The notes under the pieces: generated by a model
What the model was told of the DNA's origin: nothing
Databases searched by the model: none
The model's input: only the letters and a program-made list of their open reading frames with translations
Part shown: in pieces, positions 44,703 to 54,710 of the stretch
Position numbering within the stretch: position 1 is the stretch's first letter
Layout of the letters: each line of letters begins with the position of its first letter
Translations under genes and position numbers: made by a program
Source of the DNA: Symbiodinium natans
Taxonomy: Eukaryota; Sar; Dinophyceae; Suessiales; Symbiodiniaceae
NCBI GenBank assembly: GCA_905221605.1
Contig: CAJNDS010002394.1
Span: forward strand, 344,183 to 408,182
Length of the DNA stretch: 64,000 nucleotides
Reading direction: 5' to 3'

Positions 44703-44913
44703 CATGCAAGCTTTGAAGGACATCATGCCGGCAAGAGCACCTGCTTCACAACACGTACGAATCTGTTTCATTTTTGTCATGCGAGCTTTGTTTGAAAGTG
44801 CGTTTGTGTGGAGAGCGGGGGAGGGTGCCCTGCACGCTCGCTTAAGCCGTGCGAGCCTGCTTTGAAGAACATCATACCGCCAGGAGGAAGTGCTTTAAAG
44901 CACATACGAATCT
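44703..44913. repeat. two-copy repeat of about 65 nt
   Basis: Segments at 44703-44765 and 44846-44913 share TTTGAAGRACATCATRCCGS and end ACRTACGAATCTG. They are about 145 nt apart. Confidence 0.55.
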
Positions 44914-45104
44914 GCTCCAAACCCTTCACAAGACCATCGTGTTTGCAAATGGGGCTGTCTGCGCCAAGACACACCTAGGAGCAAAAAACAAAATATCATT
45001 CGTGCCCAACCAAGCCAAAACCCTTAGCCAAGCCAAGCCAAGCAGCACCGAAAACCCAGTCGCACCTAGCAACGTCAGTGGGATTGCCCAGCTGCGGATA
45101 AAGC

Positions 45105-45314
45105 ATGACGCCGATGGAAAAAGAGATGCGTTATTGCCAGGTTCTGTGGACAAAGCTGGAAACACATGCTGTCTTGTATGTTGTGATGCTCATACTGGGA
45201 AAAGCCGACGTTGCAGAAAAGATTCTTCGCAGCACCCCAACGGGATGCCCAGTTACGAACCCCGCACTGAAGCCAAACCCTGAGCCAAGTCGAGCCAAGC
45301 CAAGCTTTGCCTGA
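45105..45314 (+). CDS. small ORF or long exon, 69 residues
   Basis: It opens MTPMEKEMRYCQVLWTKLET, continues AVLYVVMLILGKADVAEKIL and ends at TGA after a repeat-derived Lys/Pro tail. It sits in a stretch free of arrays. The reverse strand is also open. No family recognised. Confidence 0.4.
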   Translation: MTPMEKEMRYCQVLWTKLETHAVLYVVMLILGKADVAEKILRSTPTGCPVTNPALKPNPEPSRAKPSFA

Positions 45315-45628
45315 GGAAGAACAAACAACCCACCGTCCATCACACTTTCCAGACCCTGAACCCCAACCTGAGCCCCACAAGCCTGCATACTTGGGTAGCT
45401 TGGTGCGTTTCTTCGGTGTGGAACCCTCCCCTAGGGCAACGCTTGCCATTTCCAGAAAAACGCAGAAGCCAGGGCAGTTGGGGTGCCCCAAACACCTTAC
45501 ACAGCCCTTCTACAACCCCAAGGCCAACTATAGCTCGTTTTGTGGGTAACTGCCTCTAAACTTAAACTAATGATGCTGATCTTCAGAACCCCGAAGCCCC
45601 GACACCCCAAGAACCGCAAATCTCCCAG

Positions 45629-45692
45629 GCTCGTCACCACGACGGTGTCCATCGTGCTGGTGACGACCATGGTTCGGTCTGCAGACATCAGG
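45629..45692 (+). CDS. candidate exon with telomere-repeat donor
   Basis: Acceptor GCAAATCTCCCAG and donor GTTTAGG enclose LVTTTVSIVLVTTMVRSADI. A second frame is also open; the hydrophobic reading is preferred. Confidence 0.4.
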
Positions 45693-46183
45693 GTTTAGGG
45701 TCTATAGGGTTTATAGGGTTTAGGGCATCATTAGAACCCTAAACCCTAAACCCTAAACCCTAAACCCTAAACCCTAAACCCTAAACATCCCAATCTAAAC
45801 CCCATGTCTAGCCCCCAAAGTATTGTTGCACATTGCGAGACCCGGAGCCGCAACTGATTGGACTGAGCTCGTTGTTAGGGTTTAGGGTTTAGGGTTTAGG
45901 GTTTAGGGTTCAGGGTTCAGGGTTCAGGGTTTGCAGCACTCGGAGGACAGCCGGGGCTTGCAACCTTGTGGTCCTCTGGGCCTGGCAAGGGGGTGGTTTC
46001 CTACCACTAAGTGCTCTTCTTGCCTACGCAGATGGCCTAAGCCACTACTGTAGACCTTTATTTTGAGGTTTAGGTTCCCTGAAGAGCCACCTTAAACCAA
46101 AAGAAGGTGTACCCCTCTAATTCCTGAGTCGCTGTTGGGTCTAATGGACCCGAACCAAACAGGGTCTTGTCGTTTAAAGAAAG

Positions 46184-46313
46184 ATCGGATCCCGGAGTGG
46201 CTGTCGCACATCTCCCCGGTATACCAAGACTTTGTTCAGATCGCCCCCCCAACGGCATGCTGCCACCGAAGAAGCTCAGGACGTGCATCGGCCGGATGAT
46301 TCACGAGCGCCAG
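46184..46313 (+). CDS. candidate exon with a homopolymer frameshift
   Basis: RIPEWLSHISPVYQDFVQIA continues after a C7 run (46244-46250) only if one C is added, giving GMLPPKKLRTCIGRMIHERQ up to donor GTAAAC. This is either a read error in the run or a real break. Confidence 0.45.
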
Positions 46314-46821
46314 GTAAACTTCACCCTCAGAAGTAGGTGTGTTGCATCTACACGGAACCCTGTTTCCGTCAGTTCAGTCTGTGCCTCCGCGACAGCAGAG
46401 GGCACCGTGCCTTTGCCGAAGAGGTGGTGCTTCCTCTGAGACTCCGCCACTGTAAACTTCACCAAGACATCCGGATTTCGTCGACATGGCCGACGAAGCA
46501 CCCAGTGCAGGACTTTAAAGCTCCAAAACTCTGCCATCTCGACACATGGAGCTGCGTTGCGGCGATAACGACCCTCAAACTATAGGGTCCTTAAAGGAGG
46601 GGGGTTTCAAGGGGGGTATGTACCCCACTACTCCCTAAGCCTCCAGTCAACGGGCCACTAAGCTCCACCTCAGAGCATAAACCCTTTGAACCCTCTAAAC
46701 CCTATAAACCCCCCAAATCCCCGAACAACCCTATAAACCCTATAAACCCTAAACACTATAAAACGCTATAAACCCTATAGATCCTAAACGCTATAAAGCC
46801 CTAGACCGACCCGAGTGCGAG

Positions 46822-46900
46822 ATCGCTTTGCGAGGTTGTGGGCACGGCCATGGAGAAGATTGCCACCGCCCTGGAGGTCATCGAGCTCGCGCCTGAGTCG
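46822..46900 (+). CDS. candidate exon
   Basis: SLCEVVGTAMEKIATALEVI then ELAPES, between acceptor GAGTGCGAG and donor GTTCCA. Helix-like. A TTTAGGG-type tract follows in the intron. Confidence 0.5.
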
Positions 46901-47716
46901 GTTCCAATACTGTTTAGGTTTCAAGGGTTTACTGTTTAGGGTTTAGGGTTTAGGGTTTAGGTTTTAAGGGTTTAGGGTTTGGGGTGTAGGGTTTAGGGTT
47001 CAGGGCTTCGGTTGCTGTAAACCAACCACACCTCTGAACCTCACAATGGCCCTTACCTTCCTACAGCCCTACAGCCCGAAACCGCCTAAACCCCAACGCC
47101 CTCAAACCCTAAAAACCCTAAAAGTCCAAAACCCCAGAACACGAAACCCCACAACCCTAAAGCCCCAACCCCAAAACCCTGAACCTTAAACGACTAAATC
47201 CCTCAAACCCTGAACCCAAGAACCATGGACCCTCAACCCTAAACCCCCCAAACCAGCAACCATGAGATTGAGAACCTTCAACAGGCCCCCGGCTTAGGGT
47301 TTAGGGTTTAGGGTTTAGGGGGTGTAGGGTTTAGCGTTTGAGGGTTTATTAGGGTTTAGGGTTTGGGGTCTAGGGTTTTGGGGTTTAGGGTTTAAGGTAA
47401 TGTGAGGCACGCTCATGAGGAGATCTCTCGCCCCCTCAGCTTACAGAAGGCCACCTTGATTTAGGCGGTCAAAGGCTGAGAAGAGTCCGAGGCCAAAGCC
47501 CCTGCAAAAAGAACTCCCTAAAAGCCTTGGAATTCCTCCCCAAAACCCCCGAAGCTCATAGTTATCTTAGGGTTCAGGGTTTAGGGTTAACTCTGAACCC
47601 TAAACCCTTAAGACCTTAAACGACAAAGCAACAAGCCCGAGATTTGCGGTGGCAGTGACTAAACCCGAAACCCTAAGCCCTAAACCCTAACCCCTGAAGC
47701 CCTTAAGCCCTCACAG

Positions 47717-47780
47717 TGCCCCGAGGCCGGTGGATCACCGGTGCCAGCGTCCTGGCTCGCCTGGCTCTGAGCATCGCATG
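47717..47780 (+). CDS. candidate exon
   Basis: Acceptor GCCCTCACAG, PRGRWITGASVLARLALSIA, donor GTTGAG. Confidence 0.4.
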
Positions 47781-47950
47781 GTTGAGGGTTTCATATAGGG
47801 GTGTGGGGTTCACCCCTAGAAGTTTTTGAATTTTGGGGTTCCCCTATTCCCTAAACCCTGAACCCCCATGCAAAGCCCGAAGCAAAGCCCTAAGCCCTGA
47901 ATCCAGAGTGATGAGCTCTGAGTCCTGAGCCCCAAGCCCTACTTAAACCC

Positions 47951-48026
47951 ACAAAGTATGCAAGACAACGTGTTTGGGGCTATTTGTTTGCATACTTGGG
48001 GGGGGGGGGGGGGGGTCCAGGTAAGC
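47951..48026. mobile_element. MITE family E copy
   Basis: Short inverted ends CAAAGTATGCAAGACA and TTTGCATACTTGGGGG, then TCCAGGTAAGC. Related copies lie near 38411, 54067 and 57332. Confidence 0.5.
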
Positions 48027-48115
48027 CCTAAACCCTAAACCAATCCACCACCCGCCTTCACCCTGCACCTGAAAGTCCGAATCAAAGAGCCCAACACAGC
48101 ACAAGGCTAGACGCG

Positions 48116-48178
48116 ATGGCCGAGCCCTTGGCGGCTGGGAGCCCGGACCTCAGAGTGTTGCCAGAAGTGCCACCTTGG
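48116..48178 (+). CDS. candidate first exon
   Basis: ATG opens MAEPLAAGSPDLRVLPEVPP and W, then donor GTTGGC. No array lies within 80 nt upstream. Confidence 0.4.
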
Positions 48179-48463
48179 GTTGGCTGAGCTCGGAGCAGAA
48201 ATCGAGCAGAAGAGAGAGAGAGGGAGAGAGAGAGAGAGAGAGAACAAAAAAAACACAAAAAAACAAACTAGAGGAACGTCAAGTAATGATAGCAGCCATT
48301 CATGTCAATAGCAGCAATGAAGTCACAGTCAACGAAACACATAGCATAATTCAGAGAATTAGCAGGAGAGAACAAATACACATATGCATCTAAATATTCA
48401 TACATATGTATATATATATACATTTGTTTATCTATTGACATTGATTTCTTTATTCAATTGTTT

Positions 48464-48577
48464 TTATCTACATATACGCACATGCATGCAGAAAGCAAAG
48501 TGAATGAGCGTGAGAGAGCTGAGGGCCTTAATGGTTTGATTTATCTTCTCTGACTTCGTCAGCAGTTGAGCTTTTAG
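48464..48577 (-). CDS. candidate reverse-strand terminal exon
   Basis: Reverse-strand acceptor CAAACAGCAAAG, then 37 codons starting LKAQLLTKSEKINQTIKALS (coil-like), then TAA. Confidence 0.45.
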   Translation of the reverse strand, partial: LKAQLLTKSEKINQTIKALSSLTLIHFAFCMHVRICR

Positions 48578-49368
48578 CTTTGCTGTTTGGAATATACCAA
48601 GTCTAGGCCTGCGAAGCCCGAAACCCGGAACCCTCACCCTAAACCTTAAACCTTCAGCCCCAAACCCCAAACCCTAGCCCTAAACCCTAAACCCTAAGCC
48701 CTAAGCGCTGCAGTCTAAACCCCCAAGCCCCCAACCCCCCAAACCCGAAAGGCCCAAGTTAAGGCTCTGGAGCACCAGGGGTGGAACGCTAAAGCCTAAA
48801 CCCTAAACGCCAAACCCCAAACCCTAAACCCAAAACCCTAAACCCCAAACCCTAAACCTAGCACGGGCCCTGCCAGTGGAACCCCTACCTGCCGCGACGG
48901 TCAAAGTTCCCATCCTCTGGCCTTTAAGGGTTTAGGATTTGGGGTTTAGGGTTAGGGTTTGGGGTTTAGGGTTGAGGTTAGAGGGTTGAGGTTTGAGGGT
49001 TGAGGGTGTATTAGGGTTTAGGGTTTTTGGGTAGGGCTCATAGGGTTTACAGGGTTTGAGGTTTAGGGTTTAGGCACCCTCGATCTTAACGAAGTTTTGT
49101 CACGTATCCCACAAGGCAGGGCGTTTCTTGTTTGAACCATGTATAGGCTCTGTAACTACAACCCGAAGGCCTCCGATCAACCCTAAACCTAAACCCTAAC
49201 CCTAGATCCTAAGCCCTAAACCGCCTCCGATCAACCTCGAAGAGAGAGAAAAAGAGAGAGGCCCTGATCACGATCTGGACGCAGCGGAGGCTGCCGCCAT
49301 CAGTTTCTCGCACATGTTGGGCCCCGCAAAGTACCCAGATCCCTAAACCTTAAAGCCATAAACACATA

Positions 49369-49476
49369 GGACCCGGAGCAGGTCCTTGTTCCCCTTTTTC
49401 AGGGTGTAGGAACCCTTATCATCCCCTTTCAACCAAAAAGGGTACCCCTGTTATTCCTAGGTTACTCCTAGACACT
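49369..49476. mobile_element. MITE family B, copy 3
   Basis: GGACCCGGAGCAGG at the left and TTCCTAGGTTACTCCTAGAC at the right, with AACCAAAAAGGGTACCCCT inside. Confidence 0.5.
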
Positions 49477-49504
49477 AGACCCTAAACCCTTGTCATCTAC
49501 GGGT

Positions 49505-49651
49505 CTGTATGGGGCTGTACAAGGTGGGGCCCCCTAGTTATAAGTAGAGTTCTAAGAGCCCCAAATTGGGTAAAAAGGATCCTAAACTAGGTTATATGTC
49601 CCTTAACTACAGTTAGTATAATAAGGGGGCCCCACCCTGTATGGGGCTGTA
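49505..49651. mobile_element. MITE family F with 15-bp target duplication
   Basis: CTGTATGGGGCTGTA flanks both sides (49505-49519, 49637-49651). The element ends are AAGGTGGGGCCCCCTA and TAAGGGGGCCCCACC. The interior has TATAAGTAGAG and a central inverted region. Confidence 0.7.
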
Positions 49652-49743
49652 GAGGAGCTCGCGGGTGACAGTTTTGGGCTGTGGCACTTCTCGGGCTTGA
49701 GGGAGCTTAGCGTTCAGGGTTTCTCAGGGTTGGAAGCCTTGGT

Positions 49744-49950
49744 CTTGGTAGCCCAGTGGGTTTAGGGTTTAGGGTTTAGGGTTTAGGGTTTAGGGTTTAG
49801 GGTTTAGGGTTTAGGGTTTAGGGTTTAGGGTTTAGGGTTTAGGGTTTAGGGTGGTACCCTTTTCCCTTTTTTGGTTCCGGGTTTCGCTTACAGAGTAACC
49901 AACCCCCAAAAAGGGTGCCCTTAGTTTGCTATGGTTGCTGGGCTGCCAAG
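49744..49950. mobile_element. MITE family A with a 13-unit telomere array inserted
   Basis: The ends CTTGGTAGCCCAGTGG and TGGTTGCTGGGCTGCCAAG match the uninterrupted copy at 39394. Where that copy reads CCCAGTGGTACC, this one reads CCCAGTGG, then 91 nt (exactly 13 GTTTAGG units, 49760-49850), then GTGGTACC. GTGG is duplicated at both edges. Confidence 0.8.
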
Positions 49951-50173
49951 TGGCTAAACTCCTAATACCCCGAGACCCTGCCCAAAGCCCTAAACTATTA
50001 AACTCCCTCTAGCCCTAAACCCCCAAACCCCAAACCCAAAGCCCTAAAACTCCCACCTCGAACGGCGCCAGGACGTTCGGGGCCTCGGGGGGTCGAAGGT
50101 CCCAAGGATAGTGGTGTCGCAGGCCACGTCGTGCCCAAAAATTGTCGGGTCCTTAAGGAAGGGGGGTCCGGTA

Positions 50174-50315
50174 CCTACTTGGAGGTTCATGGTACTTAGT
50201 AACCCAATTAGACCTGTACTTATAACCCAATTCCATCAGGGTACTTAAGGGGCTTAAATGTGGGTCCTAACTACACTTATAATGGGTTGCTAAGTACCCT
50301 GAACCTCCAAGTAGG
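50174..50315. mobile_element. MITE family D, intact, about 37-bp inverted ends
   Basis: CCTACTTGGAGGTTCATGGT and its inverted mate CCTGAACCTCCAAGTAGG bound 142 bp. The inverted homology continues inward through CTTAGTAACCCAATTA and TAATGGGTTGCTAAG. Confidence 0.75.
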
Positions 50316-50539
50316 GAACCTTAGGGAAGCTTAGAGAGCCTTAGGGAGTAGTGGTGAGTATCCCCCCCCCTGAACCCACCCAATCTACTAAGGACCCCAT
50401 AACAAAACGAGCTAGCACAGAGGCCGACTGAATATATACTTAATATATGGGACTCCATCTTGTACCCCTTTGGGTTGGGGGGCCCGTGTTGAAGATCCGG
50501 AAAGCGGAACATAAGGGCCATATTAGGAGTATATTCAGG

Positions 50540-50678
50540 AAACCTCTTCAGGGGTACATACATGCCTAGGGATGCGAGTATGACTGGCAGGATGAAGAAT
50601 GCTCCTGTGCAAGAATTCGCCCAGGGAGGGCGCAGAATCAGGATCCCTACATAGTCGGAGGGGCATCCCGAGCATCTG
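50540..50678 (-). CDS. candidate reverse-strand exon
   Basis: Acceptor TAGGGTTTGCAG on the reverse strand, then MLGMPLRLCRDPDSAPSLGE and FLHRSILHPASHTRIPRHVC. A stop lies about 46 codons in. A second reverse frame is also open. Confidence 0.35.
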
Positions 50679-50855
50679 CAAACCCTAAACACCCTAAACC
50701 CCAAACTCTAAACCCTAAACCCTGAACCCTAAACCCTGAACCCTAAGCCCTAAACCCTGAACCCTAAACCCTAAACCCTGAACCCTAAACCCTAAACCCG
50801 AATTAAACGCTAAACCCGACGAAAAGGGCCACTGAGCTCTGGGTGTGTGTGTCAG

Positions 50856-51688
50856 GACAAGTCTCCTGAGTGCCTTCGGGACGAGCAAGCGCGGGGCTCG
50901 GCTTGCAAACCGAAAGCTGGCACCGAGAACTACAAGCGGTTTAGGGGTTCGGGTTTAGGGTTTAGGGTTTCTGGGGCTTATGTGATTTTTGTCGGGTTTC
51001 GATAGTTTGTGGGGTCTTATAGGGTCTGAGCTTGTCAGACTTCAGGGTGTTGCGGTTTCTGCAAGTTTTTTTCTGAGTGTTGCGAGTCTTGGTGTTGGGT
51101 TGTTTTATTCGACGTCTAGGACTATTCTTATCGGTATAATTGCTCGATGTGTTTGTTACTATTCTAAGACCCAGAGCAGGCACATTTGTCTTGTTTAATG
51201 GGTTCATTCCCTTATCAGGCCCTTGAAACAAACAATGGCACCCGCTTTCTTCCTAGGTTACTCTTGGGTCCCCAACGGTAGTTCCCTAATAAACCTCTTT
51301 AAGCAAAAAGGGGCACCCTTTTTAGTCCTGGGTTACTGAGCTAAACCCGAAACCCCTAAACCCCTAAGCCCCTAAGCCCCTAAAGCCCCGAAGCCCCTAA
51401 GCCCCTAAACCCCTAAACCCCTAAACCCCTAAGCCCCTAAACCCCGAAACCCCTAAACCCCTAAACCCCTAAACCCCTAAGCCCTTAAGCCCCTAAGCCC
51501 CTAAGCCCCTAAACCCCTAAACCCCTAAGCCCCTAAACCCCTAAGCCCTAAGCCCCTAAACCCTAAACCCCTAAACCCTAAACCCCTAAACCCTCCCCTT
51601 GTGGAGTTTATTGCGGAAACGGCTCAAGACTTGGGATGCCAAGGACAGACTCCATGACACGAGAAGGCTCATGAGCACTTTTAAGGCA
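50856..51688 (+). CDS. candidate exon pair with inverted telomere-repeat arms
   Basis: Exon 50856-50938 (DKSPECLRDEQARGSACKPK and AGTENYK; acceptor GTGTGTGTCAG, donor GTTTAGG) joins in phase 2 to 51607-51688 (LLRKRLKTWDAKDRLHDTRR and LMSTFKA; acceptor CCTTGTGGAG, donor GTGAGG). Both peptides are highly charged and clearly coding. The intron starts in TTTAGGG units and ends with a 250-nt CCCCTAAA-type array. Confidence 0.6.
51167..51271. mobile_element. MITE family B, copy 4
   Basis: AGACCCAGAGCAGG at the left and CCTAGGTTACTCTTGGGTC at the right are inverted mates. A second half-copy follows to about 51340. Confidence 0.55.
51342..51595 (-). repeat. CCCCTAAA/CCCCTAAG octamer array, about 30 units
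   Basis: The octamer units alternate between A and G endings. It ends 12 nt before the acceptor at 51606. Confidence 0.9.
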
Positions 51689-51851
51689 GTGAGGTTTAGG
51701 GTTTAGGGTTCAGGGTTTAGGGATTTCGGGTTTAGGGCTTAGACTAATAGAGGTTAGCGGGTAGTGGGCTTAGTGGGTTTAGGGTTTCGGTTTTGGGGTT
51801 TTGGGTTTCGGGGTTAGGGTTTAGGGGTTTCATCCTATTGGGGAATATGCC

Positions 51852-51910
51852 TCAGATGTCGCTGAGGTGGTAGCATAGGCTGCCCTCATCTGCCGAGGTC
51901 AGCGGGGAAT
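51852..51910 (-). CDS. candidate reverse-strand terminal exon
   Basis: SPLTSADEGSLCYHLSDI and a TGA stop follow acceptor CCGTGCGCCTGGTAG, which is identical over 15 bp to the acceptor of the exon at 54021. Confidence 0.45.
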
Positions 51911-52141
51911 CTACCAGGCGCACGGCGCGGCACCCTAAACCCGAAACCCTGAACCCTAAACCCTCTCCTTCGAACTTTCGGCTTACGTAGGGTTTGGGGG
52001 CACAGGGTCGGCTGGTTCAAGTGTCAAACTTTGTAGGATTTAGGAGTTAGGCCGTGGAGCCTGAGACACCAAGTTGGGGAAATTTGCTGGGGCCAAAAAG
52101 CCCAAGCTACCCCCCCCCCCCCCCCCAACCGATCTCCTCGG

Positions 52142-52423
52142 ATGAGGGGGAAGAACCGCTTTCGCGATCACAAGGGCCGGGATATCGGCCTTGACGCACG
52201 CAGGTTGGACGACATCCGTAGGAGGAAGGGCGAGATCTACGAAATCCTCAGAGGCGACTGGCTCTTCAGAGACGCCTTTGAGAAAACCCGTGGAGAGGGT
52301 GTCGACCCTGACGAGGCGATTGCCAAGTTCAAGGAAGGCTGTGACGGACGCATCAGGTACTATTCTGAAGCGATGATCAGCTACTTCAGGACCTTTTTGT
52401 GCAAGGTTCTTAAGGGAGCCTAG
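52142..52423 (+). CDS. 93-residue charged helical protein or long exon
   Basis: An uninterrupted frame from ATG to TAG, unusual in this domain. It includes LDARRLDDIRRRKGEIYEIL and RGDWLFRDAFEKTRGEGVDP. There are no heptamers inside. It may be a terminal exon, since a C run and CCAACCG precede it. Family not recognised. The reverse strand is also open. Confidence 0.5.
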   Translation: MRGKNRFRDHKGRDIGLDARRLDDIRRRKGEIYEILRGDWLFRDAFEKTRGEGVDPDEAIAKFKEGCDGRIRYYSEAMISYFRTFLCKVLKGA

Positions 52424-52428
52424 GTCAG

Positions 52429-52698
52429 GTGCCAACTACCTACGATCAATCAGACCAGGCCGGTATCAGCAGATCCTCCAGCCTCTTCAAGGGAATTCCA
52501 AGAAGGAGATTGACTGCTGCGCTAGGCAGGCTACACAGAGAGCTCGAGGTAGCCTACCTCAACAAGCTCACGCAACAGGGGCTCCTGATCTTGCTGTGGC
52601 TACTGACACGTTTGCGGCCCGGTGTGTGTGTATGTCAGTCATTCGTTGACGTATTGCTGTACGAAGGGTCAGCTTCGTCCATCAACCCTAAACCCTAA
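52429..52698 (+). CDS. candidate ORF following the 93-residue frame
   Basis: This frame reads LTAALGRLHRELEVAYLNKL then TQQGLLILLWLLTRLRPG. A second forward frame (GNSKKEIDCCARQATQRARG) is open too, so the true frame is not decided. Confidence 0.3.
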   Translation: MPTTYDQSDQAGISRSSSLFKGIPRRRLTAALGRLHRELEVAYLNKLTQQGLLILLWLLTRLRPGVCVCQSFVDVLLYEGSASSINPKP

Positions 52699-52800
52699 CT
52701 CCCCTAACTTCCAGGTCCCTAAACCCTAGTCCGCCCCCTAATCCCTAGTTCCATCTTAAACCCTAAACCTTAAACCCTAAACCCTAATCCCTATAACCTA

Positions 52801-52985
52801 CAAACCCTAAACCCTAAACCCTAAACCCTAAACCCTAAACCCTAAACCCTAAACCCTAAACCCTAAACCCTAAACCCTAAACCCAAACCCCTAAACCCAA
52901 AACCCTAAACCCTAAACCCTAAACCCTAAACCCTAAACCCTAAACCCTAAACCCTAAACCCTAAACCCTAAACCCTAAACCCTAA
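52801..52985 (-). repeat. two adjoining CCCTAAA arrays, about 25 units
   Basis: Uniform runs at 52801-52882 and 52904-52989, separated by a few variant units. Confidence 0.92.
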
Positions 52986-53275
52986 ACCCAAGCCGCCTCA
53001 ACTCCAAGTCCCTAGGCCACCAAAGCCTTGAGCCTCAAGCCCCCCAAACCCCTAAACCCGAAACCCTGAACCCTGAACCCTAAACCCTAAACCCCAAACC
53101 CCAAACCCTAAACCCAAAACCCAAAACCCCTCCGGAAGGCCACCGTCTCGCGGGCAGCTGAGTTGGGTGTGGGAGCCCAGCCTGGCCTTGGTGGAGGGTT
53201 TTTAGGGTTTAGGGTTTAGGGTTTAGGGTTTAGGGTTTAGGGTTTAGGTTTAGGGTTTAGTGTCTCGGGCCGCAG

Positions 53276-53481
53276 CCAAAAGTCTGGGGCGGGCCTATGC
53301 GTGTGTTGCCGTTGGTGGAGAGCCGCTCTGAACCCAGTCTACCACTGTTGGTTTCAGTATGGTGCGAAGACCACAGTGACGGTCAAACATACTGGAAGTT
53401 TCCCGCGAGTGTCGTGACTGCTGTCTGCACACGTTTCTGCAGGAGGCACGTGGTATATGGACGCTTCTAGGGGGAAGCTAA
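53276..53481 (+). CDS. candidate exon pair with a 34-nt intron
   Basis: From acceptor TCTCGGGCCGCAG the frame reads QKSGAGLCVCCRWWRAALNP and later YGAKTTVTVKHTGSFPR. It either stops at 53415 or is spliced (GTGTCG...CTGCAG, 34 nt) to EARGIWTLLGGS and TAA. A pyrimidine tract and TTTCAG at about 53358 offer an alternative start. Confidence 0.45.
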
Positions 53482-53584
53482 GAAGGGTGGGTTTTGAGCC
53501 CTAAGCCCTAAACCCTAAAGCGCTTTAGGGTGCTCTTTTTCCCTTGGCTGCGAGGCCACTGACTCTGAGGACCCTAAGCCTCCC

Positions 53585-53690
53585 TAAACCCTAAACCCTA
53601 AACCCTAAACCCTAAACCCTAAACCCTAAACCCTAAACCCTAAACCCTAAACCCTAAACCCTAAACCCTAAACCCTAAACCCTAAACTCA
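53585..53690 (-). repeat. CCCTAAA array, about 15 units
   Basis: A uniform run. Confidence 0.92.
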
Positions 53691-53977
53691 AACCCCTAAA
53701 GCCCGAAACCCTACGTCGGCAGACGTGGGAACACGAACAAACCCTCATGAGCCCAAAACCCTAAAGCGCATAAGCCCTAAACCCTAACCCTAAACCCTAA
53801 ACCCTAAACCCTAAACCCTAAACCCTAAACCCTAAACCCTTAACCATCCTGTCCTAAACCCTCCTAGAAGCCAAGCTCCCTTTGGGGTTTACAGGTTTTC
53901 GGAGACCCAGACCCAAAAACGAAGCCCTAAACCTTACACCTAAACCCTAAACGGCTTGTTTGGCCTAGGGAAGCAGC

Positions 53978-54021
53978 CTTTGGTCGTTGCCTTCCCTCCG
54001 CTTCCACTCGCGCGGGCACTT
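53978..54021 (-). CDS. candidate reverse-strand exon, GC donor
   Basis: KCPREWKRREGNDQ lies between acceptor CCGTGCGCCTGGTAG and donor GCTGCT. Confidence 0.5.
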
Positions 54022-54204
54022 CTACCAGGCGCACGGACATTCCCTACACCTCAAACCCTACCTAAACCTTCAAAATATGTAAGATAATGGCCCTTTTATG
54101 GGCTTTGGGCTATGTTTACATCCTTTGGGGGTTCCAGGTAAACCCTAACCCCATCCCTCAGTCGTAGCTGTCATTCAAGGGTGATCACGCAAGGGCTTAG
54201 AGAG

Positions 54205-54310
54205 TCCTCATCGACCCATTCCTTGAGACCAAAGTTTCGAATGTGATGCTGCACAGGGCAGCATTAGACTTCCGGAAAGCGTGTGGGCTCTTCGTTCGAA
54301 CCATTCAAGG
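54205..54310 (+). CDS. candidate exon, GC donor
   Basis: LIDPFLETKVSNVMLHRAAL and DFRKACGLFVRTIQ between acceptor GGCTTAGAGAG and donor GCTCCT. Strongly protein-like. A 45-nt tandem repeat (54344-54424) follows. Confidence 0.5.
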
Positions 54311-54710
54311 GCTCCTAAATGGGCATTTCCCCAAAATGGGGCGACCCTTGTTGTTGAATCCTGATTTTGGGAACGGCCCCACGACATTGTTGTAGAATCC
54401 TGATTTTTGGGAACGGCCCCAAGACAAAAGGATTCCCGCAACCCGCCCATATACCCCTTACGGAAGCCTATGTTCACACAGGTACCCCCTGCCGCTGACT
54501 TCCTTTGGGGGTTTAGGGTTTTTGGGCCTTGAGGCTTTGAGGTTTTGGTAGGACTTTGGGGTTTGGGTTTAGGGCTTGAGGGGTTTGGACTTTAGGAATT
54601 ATGGGGGTTGAGGGCCCGAAGCCCAGTCGAAGCCCCGTCGTCTCGGCTGCGCGTGGTGGGTTTAGGGGTTGGGGTTTCGGGTTTAGTTTAGGGTTTCGCA
54701 TCCTGCGCAG

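Noticed and set aside
46337-46585. Forward or reverse coding exon
   Set aside because: Both strands are open with reasonable peptides and I could not choose; only the neighbour 46184-46313 is listed.
50041-50150. Exon of a protein
   Set aside because: Three frames on two strands are open in this GC-rich piece; the reverse reading ending at a GTGGGA donor is attractive but not separable from chance.
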